Assembly: GCF_965248315.1 (NCBI RefSeq)
Contig: NZ_CBDFIX010000002.1
Location: 3,038,001-3,102,000 of the forward strand
Reading direction: 5' to 3'
Source of the DNA: Ulvibacterium sp965248315
GTDB lineage: Bacteria; Bacteroidota; Bacteroidia; Flavobacteriales; Flavobacteriaceae
Length of the DNA: 64,000 nucleotides
Shown here one piece after another: positions 16,308 through 25,488 of this stretch. A program made the translations under genes and the position numbers. Every line of letters starts with the position of its first letter. Position 1 is the stretch's first letter. The notes under the pieces were generated by a model, which was given only the letters and a program-made list of their open reading frames with translations, searched no databases and had not been told where the DNA came from.

Positions 16308-17444
16308 ATGAATAGAAGAACTTTCAACACCAAATTATCCCAGGGCATAGTCGGAACGGCCCTGCTTAGTGGAATTCCTTTGGCATGTGCCATGGGTGGA
16401 GCACAGAATAAAAAGAAATTGGGTATCGCCCTTGTAGGGCTGGGTAGCTATAGTACCTACCAATTGGCCCCTGGGCTTCAGGATGCCGAACATTGTTATT
16501 TGGCGGGTATTGTTACAGGCACTCCTGAAAAGGAAAAAGTTTGGATGGAAAAATATGGGATACCTAAGGAAAACGTCTACAACTATGAGAACTTTGATTC
16601 AATTGCAAAAAATGATTCCATAGATATTGTATATGTGGTACTACCCAATAGTATGCATGCGGACTTTAGTATTCGAGCGGCCAGGGCAGGCAAACATGTT
16701 ATTTGTGAAAAGCCCATGGCCATGAATGTGGAGGAATGCGATGCCATTATTGATGCCTGTAAGAAGTCTGGAGTTAAATTAAGTGTTGGGTATCGTATGC
16801 AATCGGATCCGTATACCAATGAGATTAAAAGACTGGTTAGCGAAAAACCATTTGGGAAGGTGATGTACGTATCTTCCGATGCCGGATATATTTCCAGGGG
16901 CAATCCAGAGCAATGGCGTTTAAATCGATCGCTATCTGGTGGAGGAGCATTAATGAATATGGGGGTCTATTCCATACAGAGCAATATATATGGTGTTGGC
17001 CATAACCCCATTTCGATTTCTGCCCAAGAATTCAGCACTCGTCCAGAATATTTTAAGGATACCGATGAATCGATTACCGCCCAAATGGAATTTCCGGATG
17101 GGACTGTCGGCCACATGTTTACATCGCACAATGCCAGTGCCAACCGTCTTTTTGTTTCCTTTGAAAAAGGATGGGTGGAACTTAATCCCTGTCATAGTTA
17201 TGGACCAATATCAGGAAGGACATCGGAAGGAAATGAAATCAAGTATCCGCACCAAAGTCAACAAAAAGTACAAATGGATGATTTTGCCAAACACATTCTA
17301 ATGGGCATCCCAAATGTAGCCCCAGGGGAAATGGGCAAACGGGATATGGTCATTGTAGAGGCCATTTACAAATCCATTGCAGGAGGAGGAAAGCGCATAC
17401 CTTTGGATTTAGGTGATATGGGAATAGTGAAAAGGAATACTTAA
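16308..17444 (+). CDS. Exported Gfo/Idh/MocA oxidoreductase (glucose-fructose oxidoreductase-like)
   Basis: Protein of 378 residues. An N-terminal export signal has Arg3-Arg4 (MNRRTFNTKLSQG) and a Sec/Tat-like hydrophobic stretch ending near residue 30. The Rossmann motif is LGIALVGLGSYS (38-49) and the family signature CEKPMAM has Lys135. The segment WRLNRSLSGGGALMNMGVYS is the substrate-side loop typical of glucose-fructose oxidoreductase relatives. It is divergent from the operon that contains another, only distantly similar, family member. A twin of this kind is expected if one enzyme forms and another reduces a keto-sugar, but that is inference. The start is ATG at 16308, preceded by an A-rich stretch as usual in this genome. 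Confidence 0.88.
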   Translation: MNRRTFNTKLSQGIVGTALLSGIPLACAMGGAQNKKKLGIALVGLGSYSTYQLAPGLQDAEHCYLAGIVTGTPEKEKVWMEKYGIPKENVYNYENFDSIAKNDSIDIVYVVLPNSMHADFSIRAARAGKHVICEKPMAMNVEECDAIIDACKKSGVKLSVGYRMQSDPYTNEIKRLVSEKPFGKVMYVSSDAGYISRGNPEQWRLNRSLSGGGALMNMGVYSIQSNIYGVGHNPISISAQEFSTRPEYFKDTDESITAQMEFPDGTVGHMFTSHNASANRLFVSFEKGWVELNPCHSYGPISGRTSEGNEIKYPHQSQQKVQMDDFAKHILMGIPNVAPGEMGKRDMVIVEAIYKSIAGGGKRIPLDLGDMGIVKRNT

Positions 17445-17675
17445 CCAAGCAAAGAACCACATACTTAAAATACTTGAGCTGATTTTCCATTCTTAGGAAA
17501 TGAAGTACTCCGCTGTCGCAATAAATGCAGAGCGGTACACCTCTTCTTTTATTTCAATTCCCCAAGATTTCCTACATGTACAACGTCTCTTCCAGGTTTC
17601 CTAACCAGTGGGATACGCTTAATCATTCTTGGTAAAGAAATCTTTAATTAGACTTATCCTAAATAGTAACACTAA
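17445..17675. other. Intergenic region without recognisable gene
   Basis: AT-rich spacer after the Gfo/Idh/MocA gene. A weak inverted repeat built on CCGCT and AGCGG (about 17505-17545) followed by a pyrimidine-rich stretch could be a poor terminator. A 34-codon open frame at 17500 has no features of a gene. Nothing else was seen here; the remaining part of the gap is described separately. Confidence 0.5.
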
Positions 17676-17763
17676 GTTAACCACTTTAACACAAGGTTAA
17701 AGTTATGCTAAAACAATGACCAATCTCAGTTAACATGTTTTGCGAACTCGACCGATACCTTTG
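17676..17763 (+). promoter_or_regulatory. GTTAA-repeat region and -7 element upstream of PhoX-like gene
   Basis: Four related cores occur: GTTAAC at 17676, TTTAAC at 17685, GTTAAAG at 17696 and GTTAAC at 17729. Read on the minus strand, the copies at 17696 and 17685 form TTAACC and TTAAAG with an 11-base period, the spacing of PhoB-type direct repeats. TACCTTTG at 17756-17763 matches the -7 consensus; no well-spaced TTTG lies upstream, as expected for an activator-dependent promoter. Linking the repeats to PhoB is inference from the PhoX-like gene downstream. Confidence 0.4.
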
Positions 17764-17799
17764 AGACAGAATAATAACACTAAAAAACTTTAAAACAAC

Positions 17800-19347
17800 A
17801 TGAGAACACTTAAAAATTTATTGCTATGTACGGGAATCATTGCTTTGTCGTCTTGCGACAGATTGGATGATTTCATTGGAGATGGTGGTGGTGGCGATGA
17901 CGAGCCTATGGGAACAATATTTGAAAACAAATCAAGTTTGGAACCCCTTGTCGCCTTAAAACCCCAATTCAATTTTGTCGATGCCTATTCTTTAATCAGT
18001 TCAACCGATATACTGGATGATGGTTTTCAATTTGTGGGAGCTGCGGATGGTGCCGGTTTTGTAGCAGATCCAAATAGTGATGGTTACCTGTATTTGGTAA
18101 ATGCGGAGGATGATTATGCCGTTGCCAGAATTGAATTGGACAAATACTTGACACCAACAGGTGGGCAGTGGATGTTGAATTCCGGTGTTGCAGATTTTGC
18201 ACGTCAGTGTTCGGGAACTATGTGGGAGGCCGATATTCACGGTGGAAGCATGGATTTATATCTTTCTGCATCTGAAAGCTTCAATTACGATGTTAAGGGT
18301 ATAGATCCCTATCAAGCCGTGCCTACGCCAACGGCGGATTTTGGATTGGATGCTTTGGGCGAGTTTGCTTGGGAGAACGCCGTTCCATTACCTCAGGGAG
18401 CTTACATAGGCAAGACCGTTATTATAGGTGGAGATGATGACTCCAGTGGTTCGGAAGGACAAGTAACGTTATATTATTCCGAAAATGGCGATGCGGATTT
18501 AACAGGGGGAAAAGTATATGTACTTCGTTTGAAGCAAGTAGATTCCGGGGAGGTAGATGCTGATGGTAATCCTGTTGCTATGGATGTGGAACCCGGTGTA
18601 ATTTATAATGAAGGCAACTTGGCATTTGGCGAAACCTATGATGTTGAGTTTGTAGAAATTGAAGATGGAGAAGCCTTAACAAAGGATGAAATGGAAGATG
18701 CTTGTGTAGCCGTACAAGCTACCGCCTTTATGCGTGTTGAGGATGTGGATTACCAAAAAGGCGATTCCGCTGCTAACAGGAACATATTCTTCGCTGTTAC
18801 AGGAAGAGGCCCAGGAAGAGGTACCTATAACGATTGGGGTACGGTTTACAAGTTAGAATTGGATGTGGATTCACCGATGAGTGGTAAGTTGACCCAGATA
18901 ATTTCCGGGAATACGGATACCAATAATATGGATGGCAACTTGGCTACTTTACAGAGTCCGGACAACATTACCGTAACCGAAAACTTTGTATATGTTCAAG
19001 AAGATCCAAACTCTTTCTCCAGAGGTCACTCGGCGTATATTTATCAGTCCGATTTAAGTGGTAACAATATCAAGGAAGTGTTGGAATTTGTAGTGCGTCA
19101 GGATTTGGATCCTACTGGAAGTACAGGCTTTAGTGGTGAATACGGTGCATTGGAGGACATTTCGGATAAAGTTGGGGAACCCAATACATTTTTACTGAAT
19201 CTACAGCCTCATTACTGGCAAAGTGATGATTTCAAAAATGTAGATGGACACAATTTTGAAACACGTCCCGAATTTGAACCAGGTGGTTTCGCAAGGGAGG
19301 ATAATCAAGGTGGGCAAATCGTTATTTTGCGAGGGTTACCTAGATAA
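17800..19347 (+). CDS. PhoX-like (DUF839) lipoprotein, putative phosphatase
   Basis: Lipoprotein of 515 residues (lipobox LSSC, Cys19) with an acidic Gly/Asp-rich linker and a beta-propeller-like body. Two segments resemble metal-ligand regions of PhoX alkaline phosphatases: ARQCSGTMWE, with Cys137 in the position of the PhoX iron-ligand cysteine, and MRVEDVDY, with Glu314. Further propeller motifs are LQSPDNITVT and FVYVQED. Overall similarity to classical PhoX is remote, so phosphatase activity is likely but not proven. Classical PhoX is Tat-exported, whereas this one carries a Sec lipoprotein signal. The protein is strongly acidic, as usual for marine surface proteins. A perfect palindromic terminator follows, so it is probably monocistronic. 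Confidence 0.65.
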   Translation: MRTLKNLLLCTGIIALSSCDRLDDFIGDGGGGDDEPMGTIFENKSSLEPLVALKPQFNFVDAYSLISSTDILDDGFQFVGAADGAGFVADPNSDGYLYLVNAEDDYAVARIELDKYLTPTGGQWMLNSGVADFARQCSGTMWEADIHGGSMDLYLSASESFNYDVKGIDPYQAVPTPTADFGLDALGEFAWENAVPLPQGAYIGKTVIIGGDDDSSGSEGQVTLYYSENGDADLTGGKVYVLRLKQVDSGEVDADGNPVAMDVEPGVIYNEGNLAFGETYDVEFVEIEDGEALTKDEMEDACVAVQATAFMRVEDVDYQKGDSAANRNIFFAVTGRGPGRGTYNDWGTVYKLELDVDSPMSGKLTQIISGNTDTNNMDGNLATLQSPDNITVTENFVYVQEDPNSFSRGHSAYIYQSDLSGNNIKEVLEFVVRQDLDPTGSTGFSGEYGALEDISDKVGEPNTFLLNLQPHYWQSDDFKNVDGHNFETRPEFEPGGFAREDNQGGQIVILRGLPR

Positions 19348-19366
19348 GTGTAAACGATCAGAAATG

Positions 19367-19396
19367 AAGACCTCCATTGTACAATGGAGGTCTTTT
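19367..19396 (+). terminator. Intrinsic terminator after the PhoX-like gene
   Basis: A perfect 28-base palindrome (AAGACCTCCATTGT followed by its exact complement, 19367-19394) with a T-rich end to 19396. It lies 20 bases after the stop codon and before the start of the peroxidase gene. Because it is symmetrical with A's on the other side, it could work in both directions. Confidence 0.85.
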
Positions 19397-19418
19397 CGTT
19401 ATTCAAAAAATTGCTGAA

Positions 19419-21272
19419 ATGGATAGATTAGTGCTTTCAATTTTTGTACTGGTGGTTTTCTTTGGGTGCAAACAAAACCCAAAATCAACAGTAGCTTACT
19501 TAGCTGAAGACGGGATTGACTGGAAACCCGTTCAAGATTATTATTTGGGTCACATTGTTACGGCACATTCCCTGCTGGACACGTTAGACAGTCTTCCCAT
19601 GACCGGGGATAGAACACAGGAAGTCTTTACTGAAATCAGGAGAGAATTCAAACAGGCAGAACCCTATGCCTCCTATTTGAATCCCGAAGTTGGCCATAGG
19701 GCCAATGGACCGGCTTTGCCCATTGTGACCGATGACACACAACGCGTGCTACTACCGATAGGATTGCAGAAATTGGAGGAGAGTATATACGATGGTGAGG
19801 AGACCGAAGAACGTTATAGGGAGGAAATTTCAATTATGAAGGGGCTTTTGAAAAATCTTATGAATGGCGTAAAGAATCGAGATGTGACGCCACAACGTTT
19901 TTTTATTGCCACCCACCAACAATTGATGCGGATCATTAGTTTAAGTATTTCGGGATTTGATACTCCCGTAAGCTTATTGGGGCTTCAGGAAACGGTAGTT
20001 TCCTTGGAAAGTCTAAAGGAGACTTATGAGTTAAGTGTTCAACAACTCATTTTGAAAAACGACCCAAAATTGAATGCTAACTTCCTAGAAAACATAAAAA
20101 AAGCACAAGACTTCATAAGCGGAAACCTGGATTTCAATTCCTTTGATCGTTTCACTTTTATACGGGATTACATGAATCCTATTACTCGAAACTGGGTGGG
20201 GATCAGGGAAACCGCGGATATTTGGGAACCTGTGAACAACAAACCCTTTAACTTTGACGCTCCCACTTTTTTTGAGGACAATTCTTTTAACATCGCGTTT
20301 TTTACTCCTCCTATCAATAGAAACCCAACAGATAAAAGAATTGCGCTAGGCAAAAAGTTGTTTTTTGACCCCAACCTCTCCGAAAATGGTAAAATGGCCT
20401 GTGTTAGCTGTCATAACCCTGGTAAAGCCTGGGCAGATGGTTTGGTGGTAAATTATGATAAGGATGGAAATCCATTAGAACGAAATACACCGACATTAAT
20501 TAATTCCGCCTTCCAAAAGAGCTTCTTTTGGGACGGGCGTTCTCCAAACCTTTTGGACCAGATTACATCGGTATTCACAAACGATAAAGAGTTTGACAGC
20601 TCCGTACATCAATTTTCTACTGAAATTTTGACGGACACCACCTATATATCTCTTTTTAAGCAAGCATATGGCGGTATTTCTGGGAGGAATACCGAAATTA
20701 TTCGTGCTATTTCGTCCTATATTTCAACATTAAATGGTTTCAATTCCAAGTTTGATAGAAACATTAGGGGAGAGGAAGACACCTTTACAGAAGAGGAAAA
20801 GCTTGGGTTTAATCTTTATATGGGCAAGGCACTTTGTGCTACTTGCCACTTTATCCCTTTGACCAATGGCACCGTACCACCCTTTTTCAACGATCATGAA
20901 AAAGAGGTGATCGGGGTACCTGAAACGGCTGCGAACCAAAAATTGGATGATGATTTGGGATTTTATTGGCGGCATGAACAAAAGCTGGAAGTGCATCGCG
21001 GAATGTTTAAGACACCCACAGTCCGTAATGCCGAACTTACCGCCCCTTATATGCATAATGGAGTATACCGAACCTTGGAAGAAGTTATGGATTTTTATAA
21101 CAAAGGTGGGGGAGGGGGAATGGGCTTCGATCTGGAATATCAGACGCTGCCGTTTGACGAGTTGAATCTGACGGTAAAGGAGCAAAAAGCAATCATTGCA
21201 TTTATGAAGACATTGAGCGACACCAATATGCCTTATGACGAAGTCTATACCGAATCTGAAAACACCCTGTAA
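19419..21272 (+). CDS. Di-haem cytochrome c peroxidase/MauG-family lipoprotein
   Basis: Lipoprotein of 617 residues (Cys17 after VVFFG). The N-terminal 270 residues are helical and of unknown role. The C-terminal 340 residues form a di-haem peroxidase module with haem sites CVSCH (328-332) and CATCH (473-477) and conserved segments GKKLFFDPNLS, NTPTLINSAF, FFWDGR and FKTPTVRNAELTAPYMHNG. Family members reduce hydrogen peroxide with electrons from small cytochromes in the periplasm; a few oxidise other substrates. The start is ATG at 19419, which gives a clean lipoprotein signal. A TTG at 19377 lies inside the preceding terminator and is rejected. Confidence 0.9.
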   Translation: MDRLVLSIFVLVVFFGCKQNPKSTVAYLAEDGIDWKPVQDYYLGHIVTAHSLLDTLDSLPMTGDRTQEVFTEIRREFKQAEPYASYLNPEVGHRANGPALPIVTDDTQRVLLPIGLQKLEESIYDGEETEERYREEISIMKGLLKNLMNGVKNRDVTPQRFFIATHQQLMRIISLSISGFDTPVSLLGLQETVVSLESLKETYELSVQQLILKNDPKLNANFLENIKKAQDFISGNLDFNSFDRFTFIRDYMNPITRNWVGIRETADIWEPVNNKPFNFDAPTFFEDNSFNIAFFTPPINRNPTDKRIALGKKLFFDPNLSENGKMACVSCHNPGKAWADGLVVNYDKDGNPLERNTPTLINSAFQKSFFWDGRSPNLLDQITSVFTNDKEFDSSVHQFSTEILTDTTYISLFKQAYGGISGRNTEIIRAISSYISTLNGFNSKFDRNIRGEEDTFTEEEKLGFNLYMGKALCATCHFIPLTNGTVPPFFNDHEKEVIGVPETAANQKLDDDLGFYWRHEQKLEVHRGMFKTPTVRNAELTAPYMHNGVYRTLEEVMDFYNKGGGGGMGFDLEYQTLPFDELNLTVKEQKAIIAFMKTLSDTNMPYDEVYTESENTL

Positions 21273-21335
21273 CCTATTTTGAAAAACGCACCAAAACTTA
21301 AAGAATACCTAACACATCGTTAAAGCTTGATTGAC

Positions 21336-21364
21336 ATTAAAGGGTGAGTAAACCCTTAATTTCA
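21336..21364 (+). terminator. Weak candidate terminator after peroxidase gene
   Basis: Inverted repeat ATTAAAGGGT ... ACCCTTAAT with a six-base loop and one bulged A, followed only by a short TTT. It lies 64 bases after the peroxidase stop and just before the fasciclin gene. Confidence 0.3.
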
Positions 21365-21388
21365 AGGAAAATTTAAGAATACCGAAAA

Positions 21389-23440
21389 ATGAAAAGAATC
21401 AATACAATTTCTAATCTCTGGCGCTTTGCAATTCCTCTGTTTGTATCCCTCCTGGTTTTTGCATGCAGCAAAAATGATGATGACCCAGTTGACTCGGATG
21501 GTAATGGGGATGCAATGAACGATGGGGATAATCAGGAAGAGACCTTGCCCAATCTTGTAGAGCTCGCTCAATCCGTGGATGTTTTGGAATATTTAGTGGA
21601 GGCTTTGGGGCAAGCTGATGCAGGTTTGGTAGAAGCACTTTCGGAAGAGGGCACAAACACAGTTTTTGCGCCGACCAATGATGCTTTTAAGGCACTGTTG
21701 GGCCAGTTGGAAGGATTTGAAAAATTGGAGGATTTTGATGAAGCTGCCGAAAAGGAACTGTTGGCCGAAATCTTAAAATACCATGTAGTCGGGGGTACTT
21801 CGGCATTTTCGGACGCTCTTTCGGACGGTACGGTCTTGGAAACCCTGCAAACAGAGGAACTAACTATCAAAGTTGATGCCACTGTACTTGTTCAGGACAA
21901 GACCGATGAGGATGCAGAAGTAGTAGGGGCCGATAATGAGGCTTCCAACGGTGTGGTGCATATTGTTGATAAAGTGCTTTTGCCACAAACTGTCCTAGAT
22001 CAATTATATCCCAAACCTTCCCTAGTGGAATTGGTCAGCGAAACGGATGAGCTATCGTTGCTTCAAGATGCCGTTGTAAAAGCCAATTTGGTTGATGCCC
22101 TTAATGCAGAAGGGCCATTTACGGTATTTGCACCATCCAACACTGCAATAGAGGAGTTATTTGATCTCTTGGGCGACGATTACAACAGCTTTGATGATTT
22201 TGACAATATTATTGAACTTCAAATACTTGAGCAAATCCTACTATACCATGTAGTAATGGGGAATGTAGCTTCAAGCGAATTAGCTCCTGGAATGGTACCT
22301 ACGTTGCTTACAGATAATAGTATTGAGGTAATTGCATCCGGCGATACTTTTGTAATCGGGGATGCCTCGGAGACTAACGCCAATATACTAGATGCGGATA
22401 AGGAGGCGTCCAATGGCACCGTCCATATTATAGACAAGATTCTCATTCCCCAAGAGGTCTATGATCTATTGGGCCTTTCGGGAGATCCGAGTGCCAAGAC
22501 CATTGGCGAGTTGGTAGAGGAAACCGAAGGTTTTTCCTTTCTAAAAGAAGCTTTGGAGCTTACAGGGCTTTTGGATACTTTGGGAGAGGATGGGCCGTTC
22601 ACGGTTTTTGCTCCTTCCGATGAAGCACTTTTTGGATTATTGGCCCTTTTAGGGGAGGGTTTGGGCAGTATAGAGGATTTTGATTCCGAATTTGAAATAA
22701 ATCTGTTGCGCGATGTGCTATTGTATCATGTACTTCCCGGAATTGTCACTTCAGCCGATTTGGGGATCAGTACCACGGATACCTTGTCCGAAGGAAATTC
22801 CCTAGAAATCGTTTCTACTGATGAGGGATTCGGATTGGTCGATGCCACGGGTTTTCCAGCTAATTTTTTGACGACCGATATTCCGGCACAAAATGGTGTT
22901 ATACATACCATAGACCGGGTTTTGGTACCACAGTCCGTTGTTGAAACAATTGCCACCGAGGCTACCAAGGCGGTAATGGCCTTTGTTGATTCACTGGATC
23001 TAGATCAAGACGATTTGGATTATGCCCAATGTTTATTGGTGCGTTATCACGAACTTTTCCAGGACGTTTTGCATGAGGAATTCACATTTTTCCTCCCTAC
23101 CAATCAGGCCTTTTTGGATCTTTTTGCTTCCTTGGACGGATATGATTCCCTAGCGGATTTTGACACCCCTGAGGATATAGAGATTTTAGCCACCATTTTG
23201 TCCTATCATTTTATAGAAAACACAAAATTGACCTCGGGACAATTAAGTGATGGTCAGACGGCTACTACCTTACAAGGCGAGGAATTGATGGTCGGCATAA
23301 ACGGTGGTGTATCCATTTTGGACAAGACCGGTGAGCCCGCCAACGTGACCTCTCCGGATGCGGAAGTATTGAATGGCGTTATCCACATCATAGATAAGGT
23401 ATTATTGCCCCAAGAAATTTTGGAAGCCCTTTCGTCCTAA
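21389..23440 (+). CDS. Lipoprotein with four fasciclin (FAS1) domains
   Basis: Surface lipoprotein of 683 residues. The signal ends at the lipobox VFAC and is followed by an Asp-rich linker. Four FAS1 domains of about 140-150 residues follow, starting near residues 55, 210, 360 and 525. Each has an H1 block such as NTVFAPTNDAF, FTVFAPSNTAI, FTVFAPSDEAL or FTFFLPTNQAF, and an H2 block such as NGVVHIVDKVLLPQ. The fourth domain lacks the usual first helix pattern and contains an extra Cys (YAQCLLVRYH), so it is the most diverged. FAS1 proteins mediate adhesion to surfaces, polysaccharides or other cells. The repeats are clearly related, as expected from internal duplication. The stop overlaps the convergent TIGR02757 gene by four bases. 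Confidence 0.93.
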   Translation: MKRINTISNLWRFAIPLFVSLLVFACSKNDDDPVDSDGNGDAMNDGDNQEETLPNLVELAQSVDVLEYLVEALGQADAGLVEALSEEGTNTVFAPTNDAFKALLGQLEGFEKLEDFDEAAEKELLAEILKYHVVGGTSAFSDALSDGTVLETLQTEELTIKVDATVLVQDKTDEDAEVVGADNEASNGVVHIVDKVLLPQTVLDQLYPKPSLVELVSETDELSLLQDAVVKANLVDALNAEGPFTVFAPSNTAIEELFDLLGDDYNSFDDFDNIIELQILEQILLYHVVMGNVASSELAPGMVPTLLTDNSIEVIASGDTFVIGDASETNANILDADKEASNGTVHIIDKILIPQEVYDLLGLSGDPSAKTIGELVEETEGFSFLKEALELTGLLDTLGEDGPFTVFAPSDEALFGLLALLGEGLGSIEDFDSEFEINLLRDVLLYHVLPGIVTSADLGISTTDTLSEGNSLEIVSTDEGFGLVDATGFPANFLTTDIPAQNGVIHTIDRVLVPQSVVETIATEATKAVMAFVDSLDLDQDDLDYAQCLLVRYHELFQDVLHEEFTFFLPTNQAFLDLFASLDGYDSLADFDTPEDIEILATILSYHFIENTKLTSGQLSDGQTATTLQGEELMVGINGGVSILDKTGEPANVTSPDAEVLNGVIHIIDKVLLPQEILEALSS

Positions 23441-24201
23441 AACTTTTCAAAAACCCCTAGTCCAAACAGCGCGAAATCGTATTTCACAGGGTCTAGGGGG
23501 TCTAACCTACGTAGGGTTTTGTCCAATTCGGTTACGGCCTTGGCATCGTTTTGTTTTCGTTTCAATAGCTTTAACCTTCTGGCCACGTTACCGGAATGCA
23601 CATCCAAAGGACAGGACAACTGTGATGGCTTTAAGGTCTTCCATAAACCAAAATCAACTCCTGTACTATTGTTTCTTACCATCCATCTTAGGAACATATT
23701 GATGCGTTTTGCCGCCGAACCTTTTTCCGGATTACTAATGTGTTTTGTGGTTCGGTTTAGATGGGGCAGCTCAAAAAAAACCTGTTTCAAAGCTGTGATG
23801 GCGGGTTGCAGTGAATCTGGTTCGGCATTTTTGACGAATACCCTTTCCAGCCCATCATGTTGCTTATAGATGTTTTGTAGGCTCTTTATGAAATAGATAA
23901 AATCGATTCCGTTAAAGGTCCTATGGACAAAACCGGATAGCTTTTCCAAATCACTTTCTTGGTGGTTCTTCACAAAGTCGGCCGGGGCATTGTCAAGAAG
24001 CTCCATCATCGTGGTTGCATTGTTGATAATACTTTTACGATTTCCCCAGGCTATTGTCGCCGTTAGGAACCCACAGATTTCAATATCCTCCTTCCGCGAG
24101 AACCTATGGGGGATTTGAAGGGGATCCGTTTCCAAAAATCGAGGGTGGTTATAGTAATCCACCTTGGCATCCAAAAACTCCTTTAATTCGGTTTTGTTCA
24201 T
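23437..24201 (-). CDS. TIGR02757 (DUF2400) family protein
   Basis: Protein of 254 residues matching the TIGR02757 family, recognisable from DFIYFIKSLQNIY, NMFLRWMVR and the C-terminal DVHSGNVARRLKLLKR and DPVKYDFALFGLGV segments. The family is common in Bacteroidota and other bacteria and has no established function; distant resemblance to helix-hairpin-helix DNA glycosylases has been suggested by the pattern of its C-terminal half. It is cytoplasmic, with no signal or membrane segment. Its ATG overlaps the stop of the CPBP protease gene upstream by four bases, so the two are in one operon together with, probably, the ABC ATPase gene. Confidence 0.9.
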   Translation of the reverse strand: MNKTELKEFLDAKVDYYNHPRFLETDPLQIPHRFSRKEDIEICGFLTATIAWGNRKSIINNATTMMELLDNAPADFVKNHQESDLEKLSGFVHRTFNGIDFIYFIKSLQNIYKQHDGLERVFVKNAEPDSLQPAITALKQVFFELPHLNRTTKHISNPEKGSAAKRINMFLRWMVRNNSTGVDFGLWKTLKPSQLSCPLDVHSGNVARRLKLLKRKQNDAKAVTELDKTLRRLDPLDPVKYDFALFGLGVFEKF

Positions 24202-24755
24202 TCTATTGGGATGTCTAGCGTTTTAAAAAGTAGTACTGGCATCACTAAGATCAGGTTATAGCAGGCATGCAATACTATCGCCCAAACAAGGCCAAATCGT
24301 ATTCGAATATATCCCAAAATAGCACCTACCACCAATTGTGGTGCAACAAGAATAGGCGAAAGTAAAAGGTTGGTAAAGCGCATTTCAAAATTGGTAATAT
24401 GATAAAACCCAAAAGTTAGGGTAAAGACATAGAAAATATAAGGAAACTGTCTTTTTTGCTTAAAAAAGCTCAAAGGTGCCCTGAAAACAAATTCTTCTAA
24501 AATTGGGGCCGCGATTACGGCTCCCAGCAGTACCAGAAAAAGAGAATGGCGTTCAAAGAAATCATCGACCGCATGTTTTCCAAAATCCAGATTAAAAATA
24601 ACCTGAATTCCACCAATTAACCAACCCAGGATAAAACTCAAAGCCAAGGAAATCCATAACAACCTAAAAAAAACACCAACTCGATACTTAAAATCCCTGT
24701 TTTCATCGATTCGGTATGTGGGATACTTTAAAAAGATGAGAAGTTCACGGAGCAT
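24198..24755 (-). CDS. CPBP-family intramembrane metalloprotease
   Basis: Membrane protein of 185 residues with about five hydrophobic helices. The glutamyl-protease motifs of the CPBP (Abi) family are present: EEFVFR (EExxxR) near residues 86-91, FGFYH near 115 and the His/Asn segment LHACYN near 162. In bacteria these enzymes handle peptides or, less often, prenyl-protein processing; the target here is unknown. It lies 46 bases downstream of the LolD-like ATPase gene and overlaps the TIGR02757 start in ATGA, pointing to one transcript. Confidence 0.9.
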   Translation of the reverse strand: MLRELLIFLKYPTYRIDENRDFKYRVGVFFRLLWISLALSFILGWLIGGIQVIFNLDFGKHAVDDFFERHSLFLVLLGAVIAAPILEEFVFRAPLSFFKQKRQFPYIFYVFTLTFGFYHITNFEMRFTNLLLSPILVAPQLVVGAILGYIRIRFGLVWAIVLHACYNLILVMPVLLFKTLDIPIE

Positions 24756-24801
24756 AGAAAATCAGTTGGGCCGAGCTTTTGGGTAATTGGCACGTATTTA
24801 G

Positions 24802-25488
24802 CTATTGTGAAGGCATAGCTTTTTGGGAATTGGTAATACGTCCATCCACCATAGTAAGCTTGCGATCGGCCATATCAGCAAGTTCCTTGTTATGGGTAAC
24901 GATTACGAAGGTCTGGCCAAATTTATCCCGCAACTCAAAAAACAATTGATGCAGGTTGTCCGCGCTTTCGGAATCCAAATTTCCACTGGGTTCATCCGCA
25001 AAAATAATAGAGGGATCGTTGACAAGCGCTCGGGCTACGGCAACCCGCTGCTGCTCGCCTCCCGAAAGCTCATTAGGCTTATGGTGGTATCTATCGGAAA
25101 GCCCTAGGAAATCCAAAAGTTCCTTGGCCTTTTTCTCTGCTATCTTTTTAGGCGTGTCTTTGATAAATGCAGGGATACAGACGTTTTCGAGTGCAGTGAA
25201 CTCCGGAAGGAGTTGGTGAAACTGAAAAATAAAACCAATATGTTCGTTCCTGAACTTGGCGAGTTCCTTGTCCGAAAGGCTTTTGGTATCCACGCCGTTG
25301 ATCAAAAGTTCGCCATCCTTCTTGTTGGATTGCTCGTCTAAAGTCCCCAATATTTGCAATAAGGTAGTTTTACCGGCACCGGAGGCGCCCACTATGGAAA
25401 CAATTTCACCTTTATCTATGCTAATATCAACTCCTTTTAAAACTTGGAGTTCCCCATACGACTTTTGAATTTGGACGGCTTTGATCAT
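24802..25488 (-). CDS. LolD-like ABC transporter ATP-binding protein
   Basis: ATPase of 228 residues with Walker A GASGAGKTT, Q-loop FIFQFHQLLPEF, signature LSGGEQQRVAVARAL, Walker B IIFADEPSGNLDS and H-loop IVTHNKELA. This is the MacB/LolD/FtsE subgroup, which powers lipoprotein release or efflux with a separate membrane subunit. No permease is adjacent, which is usual for LolD in flavobacteria, where lolCE lie elsewhere. The start is taken at ATG 25488 (MIKAVQIQKSYG); an ATG three codons upstream is possible. It is divergent from folE across a 219-base gap. Confidence 0.9.
   Translation of the reverse strand: MIKAVQIQKSYGELQVLKGVDISIDKGEIVSIVGASGAGKTTLLQILGTLDEQSNKKDGELLINGVDTKSLSDKELAKFRNEHIGFIFQFHQLLPEFTALENVCIPAFIKDTPKKIAEKKAKELLDFLGLSDRYHHKPNELSGGEQQRVAVARALVNDPSIIFADEPSGNLDSESADNLHQLFFELRDKFGQTFVIVTHNKELADMADRKLTMVDGRITNSQKAMPSQ

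Noticed and set aside
17500..17604. 34-codon open frame in the gap after the second Gfo/Idh/MocA gene
   Set aside because: No signal, motif, promoter or neighbour supports it.
19377..19418. Longer N-terminus for the di-haem peroxidase from a TTG
   Set aside because: The TTG is inside the palindromic terminator, and the ATG at 19419 gives a perfect lipoprotein signal.
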